Below are positions 34,429-42,784 of a stretch of DNA of 64,000 nucleotides, in pieces (position 1 is the stretch's first letter; each line of letters opens with the position of its first letter). This DNA is from Herbaspirillum sp. Sphag64 (GTDB lineage Bacteria; Pseudomonadota; Gammaproteobacteria; Burkholderiales; Burkholderiaceae_D). The translations under genes and the position numbers were made by a program. The DNA is taken from contig NZ_JACHYE010000003.1 of the NCBI RefSeq assembly GCF_014192645.1, positions 186,001 through 250,000 on the forward strand. Direction: 5' to 3'. A model generated the notes under the pieces. It saw only the letters and a list, made by a program, of their open reading frames with translations, had not been told where the DNA came from and did no database searches.

Positions 34429-34686
34429 CATCGGTTGTCCAATGCCCGGTTGACACTCAGGGCCGCCAGTGAAGATACGGTGCCCGATAACAGGTAGATG
34501 CTCACGTAGGCTAGATCAAAGTGCGCCGATAATCCCAGTGCAACCAGTGGCGCAAATCCCGCACCGACCCCAGTCGAGGAATTCAGCATTGCTCAGATTA
34601 GCAATCAGGTAGGCAAACAGCAGACCCGCAATGGCAAAGCCGACAGGTGCACCTAACTGACCAAGCATGGCGTACCAGCCACGCTT
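34429..34686 (-). pseudogene. Remnant of an MHS-family MFS transporter gene
   Basis: The sequence closely matches two separate pieces of the intact transporter gene at 41232-42596: its 3' end (about 41232-41373) and an internal piece (about 41942-42059). The roughly 570 bases between them are missing. The original stop codon is kept (TGA at 34431-34429). The 5' half is absent and the fragment ends abruptly at a junction with the DHA2 remnant. No function is possible. Confidence 0.85.
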
Positions 34687-35080
34687 TTCATGTTAGCGCC
34701 GACGGCTGGCAGGATACGGCAACCGTGTGGCGACTCGCCGCCGGCTTGCTCATGCTGCTGTTATTTGGGCCGGTGGAGCTGCGCCAGCAACGGCCCATGA
34801 TCGATTTGAGGCTGTTTCGACAGGCACCATTTACCGGAGCGGTGCCGGCAACGAGGTCAGTCGCGTGGTGGCTGGCGACAGCGCGGCGGCGTTGGTGGCG
34901 CTGGGTAATCATTTACTGGCACTGCAGATCGTCCAGACTGGTTTTGCCCAGGCTTTCAGTTTGCTGATGTTGGTAGCAGCCGGGCTGGCGGCCAGTTGTG
35001 GTGTGTTGTTGTTCTGGCTGATGGGGCGTGCCGGAAAGCAATCTCCAATGTCAATTGACGCTGCGGTGGAACACGCCTGA
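34687..35080 (+). pseudogene. Remnant of the DHA2 MFS transporter gene
   Basis: The sequence matches two pieces of the intact gene at 31175-32719: about 31822-31978 (SADGWQDTATVWRL) and about 32483 to the stop (SRVVAGDSAAAL, GLAASCGVLLFWLMG). About 500 bases in between are missing and the reading frame changes at the join. The 5' 650 bases are absent. It is a decayed direct repeat of its neighbour. Confidence 0.85.
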
Positions 35081-35189
35081 AAGATCTGGCCGGTGGGCGA
35101 TCTTTATCATAAGGACATACGAATTCCTTCGTTTGTCGCTGTTTTTTCCTTGCCTATACTTTGTCCACATTTGGCAAGAAAGGAACAGC

Positions 35190-36290
35190 ATGACCGTGGA
35201 TCGCAGAACCATACTCAAGCAGTTGGCAGCAGCAGGTGTCGGGGTTGGTGTTGACATGCTTGGCAGGTCAGCGCTGGCAGCGACGCCGTCTGGCAACCAG
35301 CCTGGTGTGATCCGCATCGGCGTGGCGCAACCCGGGATCGGTAATCCACCGGTATTTTCCGGCAGCTCGGCTGCGGTGGCCAATGCCCGAGGCTGGGTCG
35401 AGGATGAGTTCCGGCCCGATGGCATCAAGATCGAATGGGTCTTTTTCAAGGGCGCAGGGCCTGCGGTCAATGAGGCGCTGACCAACAAGCAGCTCGATTT
35501 TGCCTTTCAGGGTGACTTGCCTGCAATCGTGGCCAAGGCGGCGGGGCTCAAAACCAAGCTGGTTCTGGCAACCGGTGTGCGCTCCAATATCTATCTGGCG
35601 GTACCACCTGATTCACCGATACAGTCAGTCAAGGATTTGCGTGGCAAGCGTGTCGCCATTTTCAAGGGTACCAATGCGCAGTTGCCGATCAATCGCGTGC
35701 TCGAGGCCAATGGTCTGCAAGAGCGTGATTTACGCTCGATCAATCTGGATCAGGCCACCACGCTGGCAGCACTGAGCACCAAGGATATCGACGCTGCCTT
35801 TGGCAATATCAATCTACTGCGTCTGCGCGACAAGAACGCCGCGCGGATCGTCTACAGCAGCAAGGGCGGTTCACCGATTTTTACCACCCAGTCGCATGTG
35901 CTGGTGACGGAAGAATTCGCCCAGCAATATCCTGAAATCACTGGACGGGTCGTGAAGACCTTCGTCAAGACCGCGAAGTGGGCTTCGGATGAAGTCAACC
36001 GCGATGAGGTGCTGCATCTCTGGGCCAAGGCCGGCACTCCTTATGAGCACTGGAAAGAAGATTATGCCGGTGAACCGTTGCGGGTGCGTATCAATCCCAA
36101 TTTTGACCCTTTCCTCGTGGCACGTTACAAGGATTCTGTCGAGCAGGCTTATCGCCTCAAGCTCAGTCGCGGTAAGGTCGATGTCGATCAATGGATCGAT
36201 CAGCGTTATCTGAAGGCGGCGCTCAAGGCGCTCAAGCTGGAGACTTACTGGCCGGTGTATCAAGCCAACGGCAATATTCTGGGGGCCTGA
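35190..36290 (+). CDS. Sulfonate/taurine/nitrate-type ABC substrate-binding protein
   Basis: This 366-residue periplasmic protein is SsuA-like. The start is the ATG at 35190 with AAGGA five bases upstream; a longer frame runs back into the DHA2 remnant. The N-terminus DRRTILKQLAAAGVGVGV has twin arginines before a hydrophobic stretch, so export may go by Tat. Family motifs include FFKGAGPAVNEALTNKQLDF, IVAKAAGLKTKLVL and LRGKRVAIFKGTNAQLPI. It supplies the two permeases downstream. Ligands of this family are aliphatic sulfonates, taurine or sulfate esters. Confidence 0.88.
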   Translation: MTVDRRTILKQLAAAGVGVGVDMLGRSALAATPSGNQPGVIRIGVAQPGIGNPPVFSGSSAAVANARGWVEDEFRPDGIKIEWVFFKGAGPAVNEALTNKQLDFAFQGDLPAIVAKAAGLKTKLVLATGVRSNIYLAVPPDSPIQSVKDLRGKRVAIFKGTNAQLPINRVLEANGLQERDLRSINLDQATTLAALSTKDIDAAFGNINLLRLRDKNAARIVYSSKGGSPIFTTQSHVLVTEEFAQQYPEITGRVVKTFVKTAKWASDEVNRDEVLHLWAKAGTPYEHWKEDYAGEPLRVRINPNFDPFLVARYKDSVEQAYRLKLSRGKVDVDQWIDQRYLKAALKALKLETYWPVYQANGNILGA

Positions 36291-36293
36291 TTC

Positions 36294-37139
36294 ATGGCTG
36301 TTCAGCAGGCCGTCGTGGCATTGTCATCGGCACCCATTGTGAAGTCAAAGGACGCTCCGCGCCACTGGCTCAGACAGGCCGTGCAGCGCCGCGCGCGCTG
36401 GCTGGCGTTGCCATTTCCCTTGTTGCTGCTGCTGTTGTGGACATTGTCGGCACGCTTCGAATGGGTCGCGCCGCAAGTGTTGCCCTCGCCAGAATCGGTT
36501 TTTCTGACTTTTACCGATCTGGTTGCCTCTGGTGACATGTTCGATAACCTCAGGATCAGTCTGCTGCGGGTGCTGCTAGGCTTCGGCGTTGGCCTGGGCG
36601 GTGGTTTACTACTCGGTGTGGCGATGGGCTTGTCGCCGGTGTTCAAGGATTATGTCTATCCGCTGTTCAAGGCTTTCAGCCAGGTCCCGGTGTTGGGCTG
36701 GTTGCCGTTGCTGATGCTGCTGGTGGGTATTGACGAAGCACTCAAGATCATCCTGATCGCCAAGGCGGCAATGGTACCGATTGCACTCAATACCTACAAA
36801 GGCATCGAGAACGTGCCAGCACGCTACGTGGAGGTGGCACGTGTACTGAAATTTACACGCTGGCAGTTGCTGTGGCGGGTGATCTTTCCAGCCGCATTAC
36901 CACCGATCTGGAATGGCGTGCGTTATGGCTTTACCCATGCATGGCTAGCGCTAGTGGTGGTCGAGTTGCTAGCGTCTTCGGAAGGGCTGGGTTACATGAT
37001 CGTCTATGGTCGTCAGCTGTTCCAGCTCGATGTGGTGATGGCAGCCGTGGTGGTGGTTGGTGCGGTGGGTTATGCACTGGACCGCGTGCTGGCCTGGATT
37101 GAAGTGGTCCTGCTGGGCTGGCGCCGCAGCGGTTTTTGA
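36294..37139 (+). CDS. SsuC-like ABC transporter permease, first copy
   Basis: This 281-residue inner membrane permease of the taurine/sulfonate/nitrate family has about six helices and the ATPase contact loop YVEVARVLKFTRWQLLWRVI, followed by FPAALPPIWNGVRYGF. It begins 3 bases after the binding-protein stop. A second related permease follows, so the transporter may use a heterodimer rather than the usual SsuC homodimer. Confidence 0.88.
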   Translation: MAVQQAVVALSSAPIVKSKDAPRHWLRQAVQRRARWLALPFPLLLLLLWTLSARFEWVAPQVLPSPESVFLTFTDLVASGDMFDNLRISLLRVLLGFGVGLGGGLLLGVAMGLSPVFKDYVYPLFKAFSQVPVLGWLPLLMLLVGIDEALKIILIAKAAMVPIALNTYKGIENVPARYVEVARVLKFTRWQLLWRVIFPAALPPIWNGVRYGFTHAWLALVVVELLASSEGLGYMIVYGRQLFQLDVVMAAVVVVGAVGYALDRVLAWIEVVLLGWRRSGF

Positions 37140-37149
37140 GGAGCGGTGC

Positions 37150-37950
37150 ATGTCTACCCGAGATTTTCAACCGGACCGCCATCCTGTGCCACACTGGCTG
37201 CGCGGCTGGATCTTGCCAGCCTTGCTGGTGCTGCTGTGGTGGCTGGCGGTGACGTTCCAGTGGTCGACCTCGCCCTTGCTGGTGCCGGTCGGCAAGGTCT
37301 GGCAAACCGCGACCGAGCAGGTCCGCAGCGGTGAATTGTGGATTGCGCTGCAAGCCAGTTTGCAACGGGACCTGATTGGCCTTGTCATCGGTGTGGTTGC
37401 GGGGCTGGCGTTCGGTCTGGCAATGGGCTTGTCACGCTTGTTTGAGCTGACGATCGGCCCGACCTTTCATACGCTCAAACAGATATCGCTATTTGCCTGG
37501 ATTCCCTTGTTGTCGGTCTGGTTTGGACTCGGTGATTCAGCCAAGGTGGCGTTTTTATCGCTCGCGGCTTTCTTTCCGATGGTGCTCAATACCTTCGAGG
37601 GAATTCGCAGTGTACCACCGGACCTGATCGAGGCGGCTCAGGTGTTCAAGTTCAATCGTCGTCAATGGCTGTTCAAGCTGGTGTTGCCAGCGGCATCACC
37701 GTCGATTCTGGCGGGAATTCATCTGGCGCTGATCTATGCTTGGCTGGCGACACTGGGCGCGGAGTATTTGCTGGTCTCGGGTAAGGGAATCGGCAACACG
37801 ATGATTGATGGTCGCGAGCTGTTTCTGATGGATCTGGTGATCTTTGGCGTGATTGTGGTGGGTCTGGTCGGCTTTTCGCTGAACTGGTTGGCGGCGCGCG
37901 TGGAGCGCAGGTTATTGGCGTGGCGCGGACGTTCCGTGGCGCAATTCTGA
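37150..37950 (+). CDS. SsuC-like ABC transporter permease, second copy
   Basis: This 266-residue permease is related to the preceding gene, with the contact loop DLIEAAQVFKFNRRQWLFKL followed by VLPAASPSILAGIHLAL. The ATG at 37150 has GGAG six bases upstream; an earlier start would overlap the first permease. Two consecutive, diverged permeases are unusual in ssu-type operons. Confidence 0.88.
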   Translation: MSTRDFQPDRHPVPHWLRGWILPALLVLLWWLAVTFQWSTSPLLVPVGKVWQTATEQVRSGELWIALQASLQRDLIGLVIGVVAGLAFGLAMGLSRLFELTIGPTFHTLKQISLFAWIPLLSVWFGLGDSAKVAFLSLAAFFPMVLNTFEGIRSVPPDLIEAAQVFKFNRRQWLFKLVLPAASPSILAGIHLALIYAWLATLGAEYLLVSGKGIGNTMIDGRELFLMDLVIFGVIVVGLVGFSLNWLAARVERRLLAWRGRSVAQF

Positions 37951-37959
37951 GGAGAGCAC

Positions 37960-38793
37960 ATGGCGCAGGCCGGCACGCTGGAACTCCAGCATCTGAGTAA
38001 ATCGTACGCCGTCAAGGATGGTGATCTGGCGGTATTGCAGGATGTGACCCTGACCATCACGCCGGGTGAATTCGTGAGTATTGTCGGCGCCAGCGGCTGC
38101 GGCAAGTCGACCTTGCTGCGCCTCATCGTGGGCCTGGAGGAAGACTATCAGGGGCAGGTGTTGCTCGACGGTGAGCGCATTGTTGGCACCAGCCTGCAAC
38201 GCGGTATCGTATTCCAGGAGCACCGTCTGTTTCCGTGGTTGACGGTGGCGGGCAATATCGCGCTGGGCTTGCTCAATGCCGATCTGACACCAGGCCAGAA
38301 ACGGCAAGCCGTGCGTGAGCACATTGCGCTGGTAGGACTGGAGGGATTTGAGAAGTCGTATCCACATCAACTCTCGGGCGGGATGGCACAGCGCGTGGCA
38401 ATTGCCCGGGCGTTGGTGAGCAAGCCCGAAATCCTGCTGCTCGATGAACCGTTTGGTGCGCTCGATGCCTTGACCCGCGCCTACCTGCAACAAGAGCTGC
38501 ATCGTATCTGGCAGGCCGAGGGGATCACCATGATCCTGGTCACGCATGATGTGGAAGAAGCAATTTATCTAGGTGACAAAGTGGTCGTGATGGAACCGCG
38601 TCCGGGGCGTATTCGCCGTATTGTCCCGGTCGACCTGAGCCATCCGCGTGAACGTACTGCTGGCAATTTCACCGATATCAAACAGCAGGTATTGCAGGAG
38701 TTTTCGGCGGACAGCGCCAGTCTGGCGGAGCCACCATTACGTCCGGAAGTGATGCAGGCAAGGCCTGTTCAGCAGTGGCAGTTTGCTATTTAG
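37960..38793 (+). CDS. SsuB/TauB-like ABC transporter ATPase
   Basis: This 277-residue ATPase has Walker A GASGCGKSTLLRLIVG, the Q loop VFQEHRLFPWLTV, signature LSGGMAQRVAIARAL, Walker B LLLDEPFGALDALTR and switch His VTHDVEEA. The Q-loop sequence and the C-terminus (DKVVVMEPRPGRIRRIVPVD) are typical of sulfonate/taurine/nitrate importers. It begins 9 bases after the second permease. Confidence 0.92.
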   Translation: MAQAGTLELQHLSKSYAVKDGDLAVLQDVTLTITPGEFVSIVGASGCGKSTLLRLIVGLEEDYQGQVLLDGERIVGTSLQRGIVFQEHRLFPWLTVAGNIALGLLNADLTPGQKRQAVREHIALVGLEGFEKSYPHQLSGGMAQRVAIARALVSKPEILLLDEPFGALDALTRAYLQQELHRIWQAEGITMILVTHDVEEAIYLGDKVVVMEPRPGRIRRIVPVDLSHPRERTAGNFTDIKQQVLQEFSADSASLAEPPLRPEVMQARPVQQWQFAI

Positions 38794-38874
38794 ATAGTTG
38801 AAACATCATGATCTTACCGCGGTGCAGGTTGTCATTGCACTCTTACGTTGAACCCTTTACATAGGAAATTCACC

Positions 38875-39792
38875 ATGTCAGAAGCCGTGCTTGATTTGCA
38901 TCCTGTTGCCGGTCGTATCGGCGCCGAAGTTCGCAATGTGCGCCTGTCAGGCTCATTGGCGCAGACCAGTATCGACGCTATCCGAGCGGCCCTGTTGCAA
39001 TACAAGGTGCTATTTTTCCGTGGTCAGCAGCATCTCGATGATGCCGATCAGGAAGCCTTTGCCCGGCGTTGGGGCACGTTGGTTGCCCATCCCACTGTGC
39101 CAGTGCGGAACGGTACCAGTGCATTACTTGAGCTGGACTCGGAGACAGGAGGTCGGGCCAATTCCTGGCACACCGATGTGACTTTCGATCTGGCCTATCC
39201 GCAGGTGTCGATCCTGCGCGGCGTCGTTATTCCGGCCGCTGGTGGTGACACCGTCTGGGCCAACACGGCGCAGGCGTATCTGGATCTGCCACCGGCCTTG
39301 CGTCAGCTGGCCGATAATCTCTGGGCGTTGCATACCAATGCCTACGACTATGCCTCGCGTTTTCAAGTGAATGCGGCTGGCTTGAAGCGTTACGAAGAGG
39401 TTTTTACCTCGACCATCTACGAAACCGAGCATCCGGTCGTGCGGGTTCATCCTGAGACGGGCGAGCGGACTCTGGTGCTGGGGCATTTCGTGAAAAAATT
39501 GCTTGGTTATCCGACCACGGACTCGGAGCAGTTGCTCAAGATCTTTGACAGTTACATCACGCGTCTGGAAAACACCGTGCGTTGGCGCTGGAGTGTCGGT
39601 GATGTAGCCATCTGGGATAACCGTGCGACACAACATTACGCCATCAATGATTATGGCGATCAGCACCGTGTTGTGCGCCGGGCGACGATTGCGGGAGATG
39701 TGCCGGTCAGTATTGATGGTCGACGCAGCGTGGCGCGTAGCGTCGGCGAGGCAGCTACGGCAAAGGCGGTGGACAAGGCGGTGTCAGTATGA
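38875..39792 (+). CDS. TauD-family alpha-ketoglutarate-dependent dioxygenase
   Basis: This 305-residue Fe(II)/2-oxoglutarate dioxygenase carries the metal triad His99, Asp101 (NSWHTDVTF) and probably His254 (ATQHYAIND), with the 2-oxoglutarate Arg nearby (HRVVRRATI). TauD relatives oxidise taurine, other sulfonates or alkyl sulfates and release sulfite or sulfate. The ATG at 38875 has AGGA eight bases upstream. The stop overlaps the monooxygenase start. Together with the importer it indicates sulfur scavenging from organosulfur compounds. Confidence 0.9.
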   Translation: MSEAVLDLHPVAGRIGAEVRNVRLSGSLAQTSIDAIRAALLQYKVLFFRGQQHLDDADQEAFARRWGTLVAHPTVPVRNGTSALLELDSETGGRANSWHTDVTFDLAYPQVSILRGVVIPAAGGDTVWANTAQAYLDLPPALRQLADNLWALHTNAYDYASRFQVNAAGLKRYEEVFTSTIYETEHPVVRVHPETGERTLVLGHFVKKLLGYPTTDSEQLLKIFDSYITRLENTVRWRWSVGDVAIWDNRATQHYAINDYGDQHRVVRRATIAGDVPVSIDGRRSVARSVGEAATAKAVDKAVSV

Positions 39793-41159
39793 GTGCGCCA
39801 CGCAGGCAGATCAATCTGGGGGCGTTCATTCAGGCCACCGGCCATCACGTAGCAGGCTGGCGTCATCGGGGCGCGCAGCCAGATGCCGGCCAGAACATTG
39901 CACACTACCGTCAGATCGCCCAGACTGCCGAACGCGGTAAATTTGATGCATTGTTTCTGGCCGATGGGGTGGCTATTCGCTCGCATGATGCGGCGACCTT
40001 GCCACTGACTGCACGGGCAGCGACCTTTGAGCCGCTTACGCTGTTATCGGCCTTGTCGCAGGTGACGGAGCATATTGGCCTGGTGGCAACGGCGTCGACC
40101 ACGTATAACGAGCCCTATCATGTGGCGCGCAAGTTCGCGTCGCTGGATCATCTCAGCAATGGCCGTGCGGGCTGGAATGTGGTGACATCGTGGTCAGAGT
40201 CGGAGGCGCACAATTTCAACCTCGATAAGCATCCCGAGCATGCGGCGCGCTATGAGCGGGCAGAGGAGTTCGTGGATGTGGTGCGTGGCCTGTGGGATAG
40301 CTGGGAAGATGATGCCTTCCTGTACGATCAGGCCGAAGGGGTGCATTTCGATTACAACAAGCTGCATGCGCTGCAGCACAAGGGGAAGCATTTCGCGGTG
40401 CGTGGGCCATTGAATGTCGCGCGCCCGGTGCAAGGGCATCCTGTGATTGTGCAGGCGGGTTCGTCGGTTCCCGGGCAAGAGCTGGCGGCACGCACGGCAG
40501 AAGTGATATTTACGGCGCAGCAGTCGCTGGCCGATGCGCAGCAGTTTTACGGTGGATTGAAAGCGCGGCTGGAGCAGTATGGCCGTGACCCTGATTCACT
40601 CAAGATCATGCCGGGCGTGTTTGCGGTGATCGGGCGAAGCGAAGCCGAGGCACAGGACAAGTTTGAGGAGCTACAGTCGCTGATTCATCCCAAGGTGGGT
40701 TTATCGTTGTTGCAGCAACATCTGGGCGGGATTGACCTGTCCGGCTATCCGCTTGATGGGCCATTGCCTGACAATCTGCAGGAGCCCAATGGGACCAAGA
40801 GTCGCTTCCAATTGGTCACGGCGCTGGCATGGCGCGAGCAGTTGAGCATTCGGCAGCTTTATCTACGCGTGGCGACAGCGCGTGGTCACTGGTCGATTCA
40901 CGGTACGCCAGAGAGCATTGTGGATCGGCTCGAAGAGTGGTTCCTCAAGGGCGGCGCAGATGGTTTCAATATCATGCCCCCGACTTTGCCCGGTGGTCTC
41001 GATGATTTTGTTGCGCTGGTGTTGCCGGAATTGCGTCGCCGCGGCCTGTTCCGCACAGAATATACCGGCAAGACCTTGCGCGATCATCTTGGGTTGGCGC
41101 GTCCAGCCCATCGGAAATATGTGCAGGCGCAGAGCAGGGCAGTGGAGTGGGTAGCTTGA
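39789..41159 (+). CDS. NtaA/SnaA/DszA-family FMN-dependent monooxygenase
   Basis: This 456-residue luciferase-superfamily monooxygenase starts with RRQINLGAFIQATGHHVAGW and contains FDALFLADG, TWNVVTSWS-type GWNVVTSWSESEAHNFNL, PVIVQAGSSVPGQELAAR and FNIMPPTLPGGLDDFV, all typical of the NtaA/DszA group. These enzymes use FMNH2 from a separate reductase to oxidise sulfones, sulfonates or amino-polycarboxylates. No flavin reductase gene is in this operon, so reduced flavin must come from elsewhere. It overlaps the dioxygenase stop by four bases. Confidence 0.9.
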   Translation: MSAPRRQINLGAFIQATGHHVAGWRHRGAQPDAGQNIAHYRQIAQTAERGKFDALFLADGVAIRSHDAATLPLTARAATFEPLTLLSALSQVTEHIGLVATASTTYNEPYHVARKFASLDHLSNGRAGWNVVTSWSESEAHNFNLDKHPEHAARYERAEEFVDVVRGLWDSWEDDAFLYDQAEGVHFDYNKLHALQHKGKHFAVRGPLNVARPVQGHPVIVQAGSSVPGQELAARTAEVIFTAQQSLADAQQFYGGLKARLEQYGRDPDSLKIMPGVFAVIGRSEAEAQDKFEELQSLIHPKVGLSLLQQHLGGIDLSGYPLDGPLPDNLQEPNGTKSRFQLVTALAWREQLSIRQLYLRVATARGHWSIHGTPESIVDRLEEWFLKGGADGFNIMPPTLPGGLDDFVALVLPELRRRGLFRTEYTGKTLRDHLGLARPAHRKYVQAQSRAVEWVA

Positions 41160-41180
41160 ATGTTGTTGTAGCACAATAAG

Positions 41181-41214
41181 AAAGGCCTGACGGCGTGTTG
41201 CCAGTCAGGCCTTT
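41181..41214. terminator. Bidirectional terminator between the sulfonate operon and the MHS transporter gene
   Basis: AAAGGCCTGAC (41181-41191) and GTCAGGCCTTT (41204-41214) form a perfect 11-bp stem with A runs on one side and T on the other. It lies between two convergent genes and can serve both. Confidence 0.88.
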
Positions 41215-41231
41215 TGTTATGGCGATGCTAT

Positions 41232-42596
41232 TTAGCGATTATCCAATGCCCGGTTCACGCTCAGCGCCGCCAGTGATGACACTGCACCCGAGAGCAGGTA
41301 AATACTGACGTAGGCCAGACCAAAGTGTGCTGACAAGCCAAGCGCCACCAGCGGAGCAAACCCGGCACCGACCAGCCATGCCAGATCCGAAGTCAACGCC
41401 GCACCAGTATAGCGATACTTGGTCGGGAAGTTGGCGGTCACGGCACCTGCAGCTTGGCCGTAGGAGAGGCCCAGCAGGGCAAAACCGACCAGAATGAACA
41501 CATCTTCGCCAGTGTTGCCACTACTCATCAGGGTGGGAACGAAACCGCTGAAGACCGCAATCAATACCGCCAGCGCACCCAGCGTGGTGCGGCGACCAAA
41601 GCGGTCAGCGATTGGTCCGGAGAGGACGATGCCAATCATCATCAGCGCTGCTCCAAACACCTGCACCATCAGGAAGTCGCTGATGGAGCGCGGCGAGTAC
41701 AGTGAGATCCATGACAGCGGGAATACCGACACCAGGTGGAACAGGGCGTAACTGGCCAGTGCTGCAAGTGCACCAATGATCAGATTACGACTTTGGGTGC
41801 TGGTGATTTCGACCACGCTGGTTGGTTCCAACTCACGTTCAGCCAGTAGGGCAGCGTATTCCTCAGAAGCGACCAGACGCAGGCGGGCAAACAGTGCCAC
41901 TACGTTGATGGCGAAGGCTACGTAGAACGGATAGCGCCAGCCCCAGTCAAGGAATTCGGTACTGCTCAGATTGGCGATCAGGTAGGCAAACAGCAGACCC
42001 GCAATGGCAAAGCCAACTGGCGCACCTAACTGGCCGAGCATGGCGTACCAGCCACGCTTGTTCTTGGGCACATTCATCGCCAGCAGTGACGGCAGGCCAT
42101 CCCAGGATCCGCCGAGTGCCAACCCCTGACCGATACGTAACAGGCTCAGCAGCAAGATTGCGGTGAACCCAAGATGGTCATAAGTCGGCAGGAACGCGAT
42201 GCCCGCCGTGCAGAATCCGAGCAGGAATAGCGCCAGTGTGAGTTTGACCTCACGCCCGAGCTTTCTCTGGATCGTCATGAAGAGCACGGTACCGAACGGC
42301 CGCGCGACAAAAGCAAACGCAAAAATAACAAACGCATAGAGGGTTCCTTCCAGATGTTGCTTGAAAGGAAAGAAAACTGTCGGAAAAACCAACACTGATG
42401 CTATGGCGTAGACAAAGAAATCAAAGTATTCTGAAGCACGCCCGATAATCACACCAATCGCAATGTCCCCTGGTGCGATCGCCGGGTGGTTTGATGTGGC
42501 GTTTTGATTGGCATGATGAGAACCACCTGATTGGGTATCTGACGGGAAGTTGCCGGGAAGGTCAGGATGATGAATATGAGTGCTAGCCATGATCAT
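41232..42596 (-). CDS. MHS-family MFS transporter
   Basis: This 454-residue, 12-helix transporter is of the metabolite:H+ symporter type. It has AIGVIIGRASEYFDFFVYAI in the first helix, ARPFGTVLFMTIQRKLGREV, LGGSWDGLPSLLAMNVPKNK (a family motif) and GPIADRFGRRTTLG. Relatives move organic acids, betaines and similar solutes. An in-frame ATG at 42590 is an alternative start. It is convergent with the sulfonate operon and shares its terminator. Parts of a decayed second copy lie at 34429-34686. Confidence 0.88.
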   Translation of the reverse strand: MIMASTHIHHPDLPGNFPSDTQSGGSHHANQNATSNHPAIAPGDIAIGVIIGRASEYFDFFVYAIASVLVFPTVFFPFKQHLEGTLYAFVIFAFAFVARPFGTVLFMTIQRKLGREVKLTLALFLLGFCTAGIAFLPTYDHLGFTAILLLSLLRIGQGLALGGSWDGLPSLLAMNVPKNKRGWYAMLGQLGAPVGFAIAGLLFAYLIANLSSTEFLDWGWRYPFYVAFAINVVALFARLRLVASEEYAALLAERELEPTSVVEITSTQSRNLIIGALAALASYALFHLVSVFPLSWISLYSPRSISDFLMVQVFGAALMMIGIVLSGPIADRFGRRTTLGALAVLIAVFSGFVPTLMSSGNTGEDVFILVGFALLGLSYGQAAGAVTANFPTKYRYTGAALTSDLAWLVGAGFAPLVALGLSAHFGLAYVSIYLLSGAVSSLAALSVNRALDNR

Positions 42597-42705
42597 TGTC
42601 TCTCTTTCTTGGTTCGGTCTACGATGCCGCTTAAGTTCCGACTAGGCCCTGCAGGCTAAGCGATTCGACGTTCCAACGACTTTTTTGACCTGCTCCTCCG
42701 GGGTA

Positions 42706-42718
42706 GGACAAATTGTCC
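42706..42718. promoter_or_regulatory. Palindrome upstream of the cyo operon
   Basis: GGACAA-A-TTGTCC is a perfect 6-bp dyad located 66 bases before the cyoA start, in the region divergent to the MHS gene. It could be an operator for a regulator of the oxidase operon. No known consensus is matched. Confidence 0.4.
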
Positions 42719-42784
42719 AATCGCCACCGCCTGCCGGTGAATGTACATTATCACGATTCGATAGCTCCGACTGGACTTTTCCTG

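Noticed and set aside
34647-35080. Two overlapping small frames as new genes
   Set aside because: Both are pieces of the DHA2 transporter remnant in two frames separated by the deletion junction, so they are not independent genes.
37057-37149. Longer start for the second SsuC-like permease
   Set aside because: It would overlap the first permease by over 80 bases and lacks a ribosome site; ATG 37150 has GGAG upstream.
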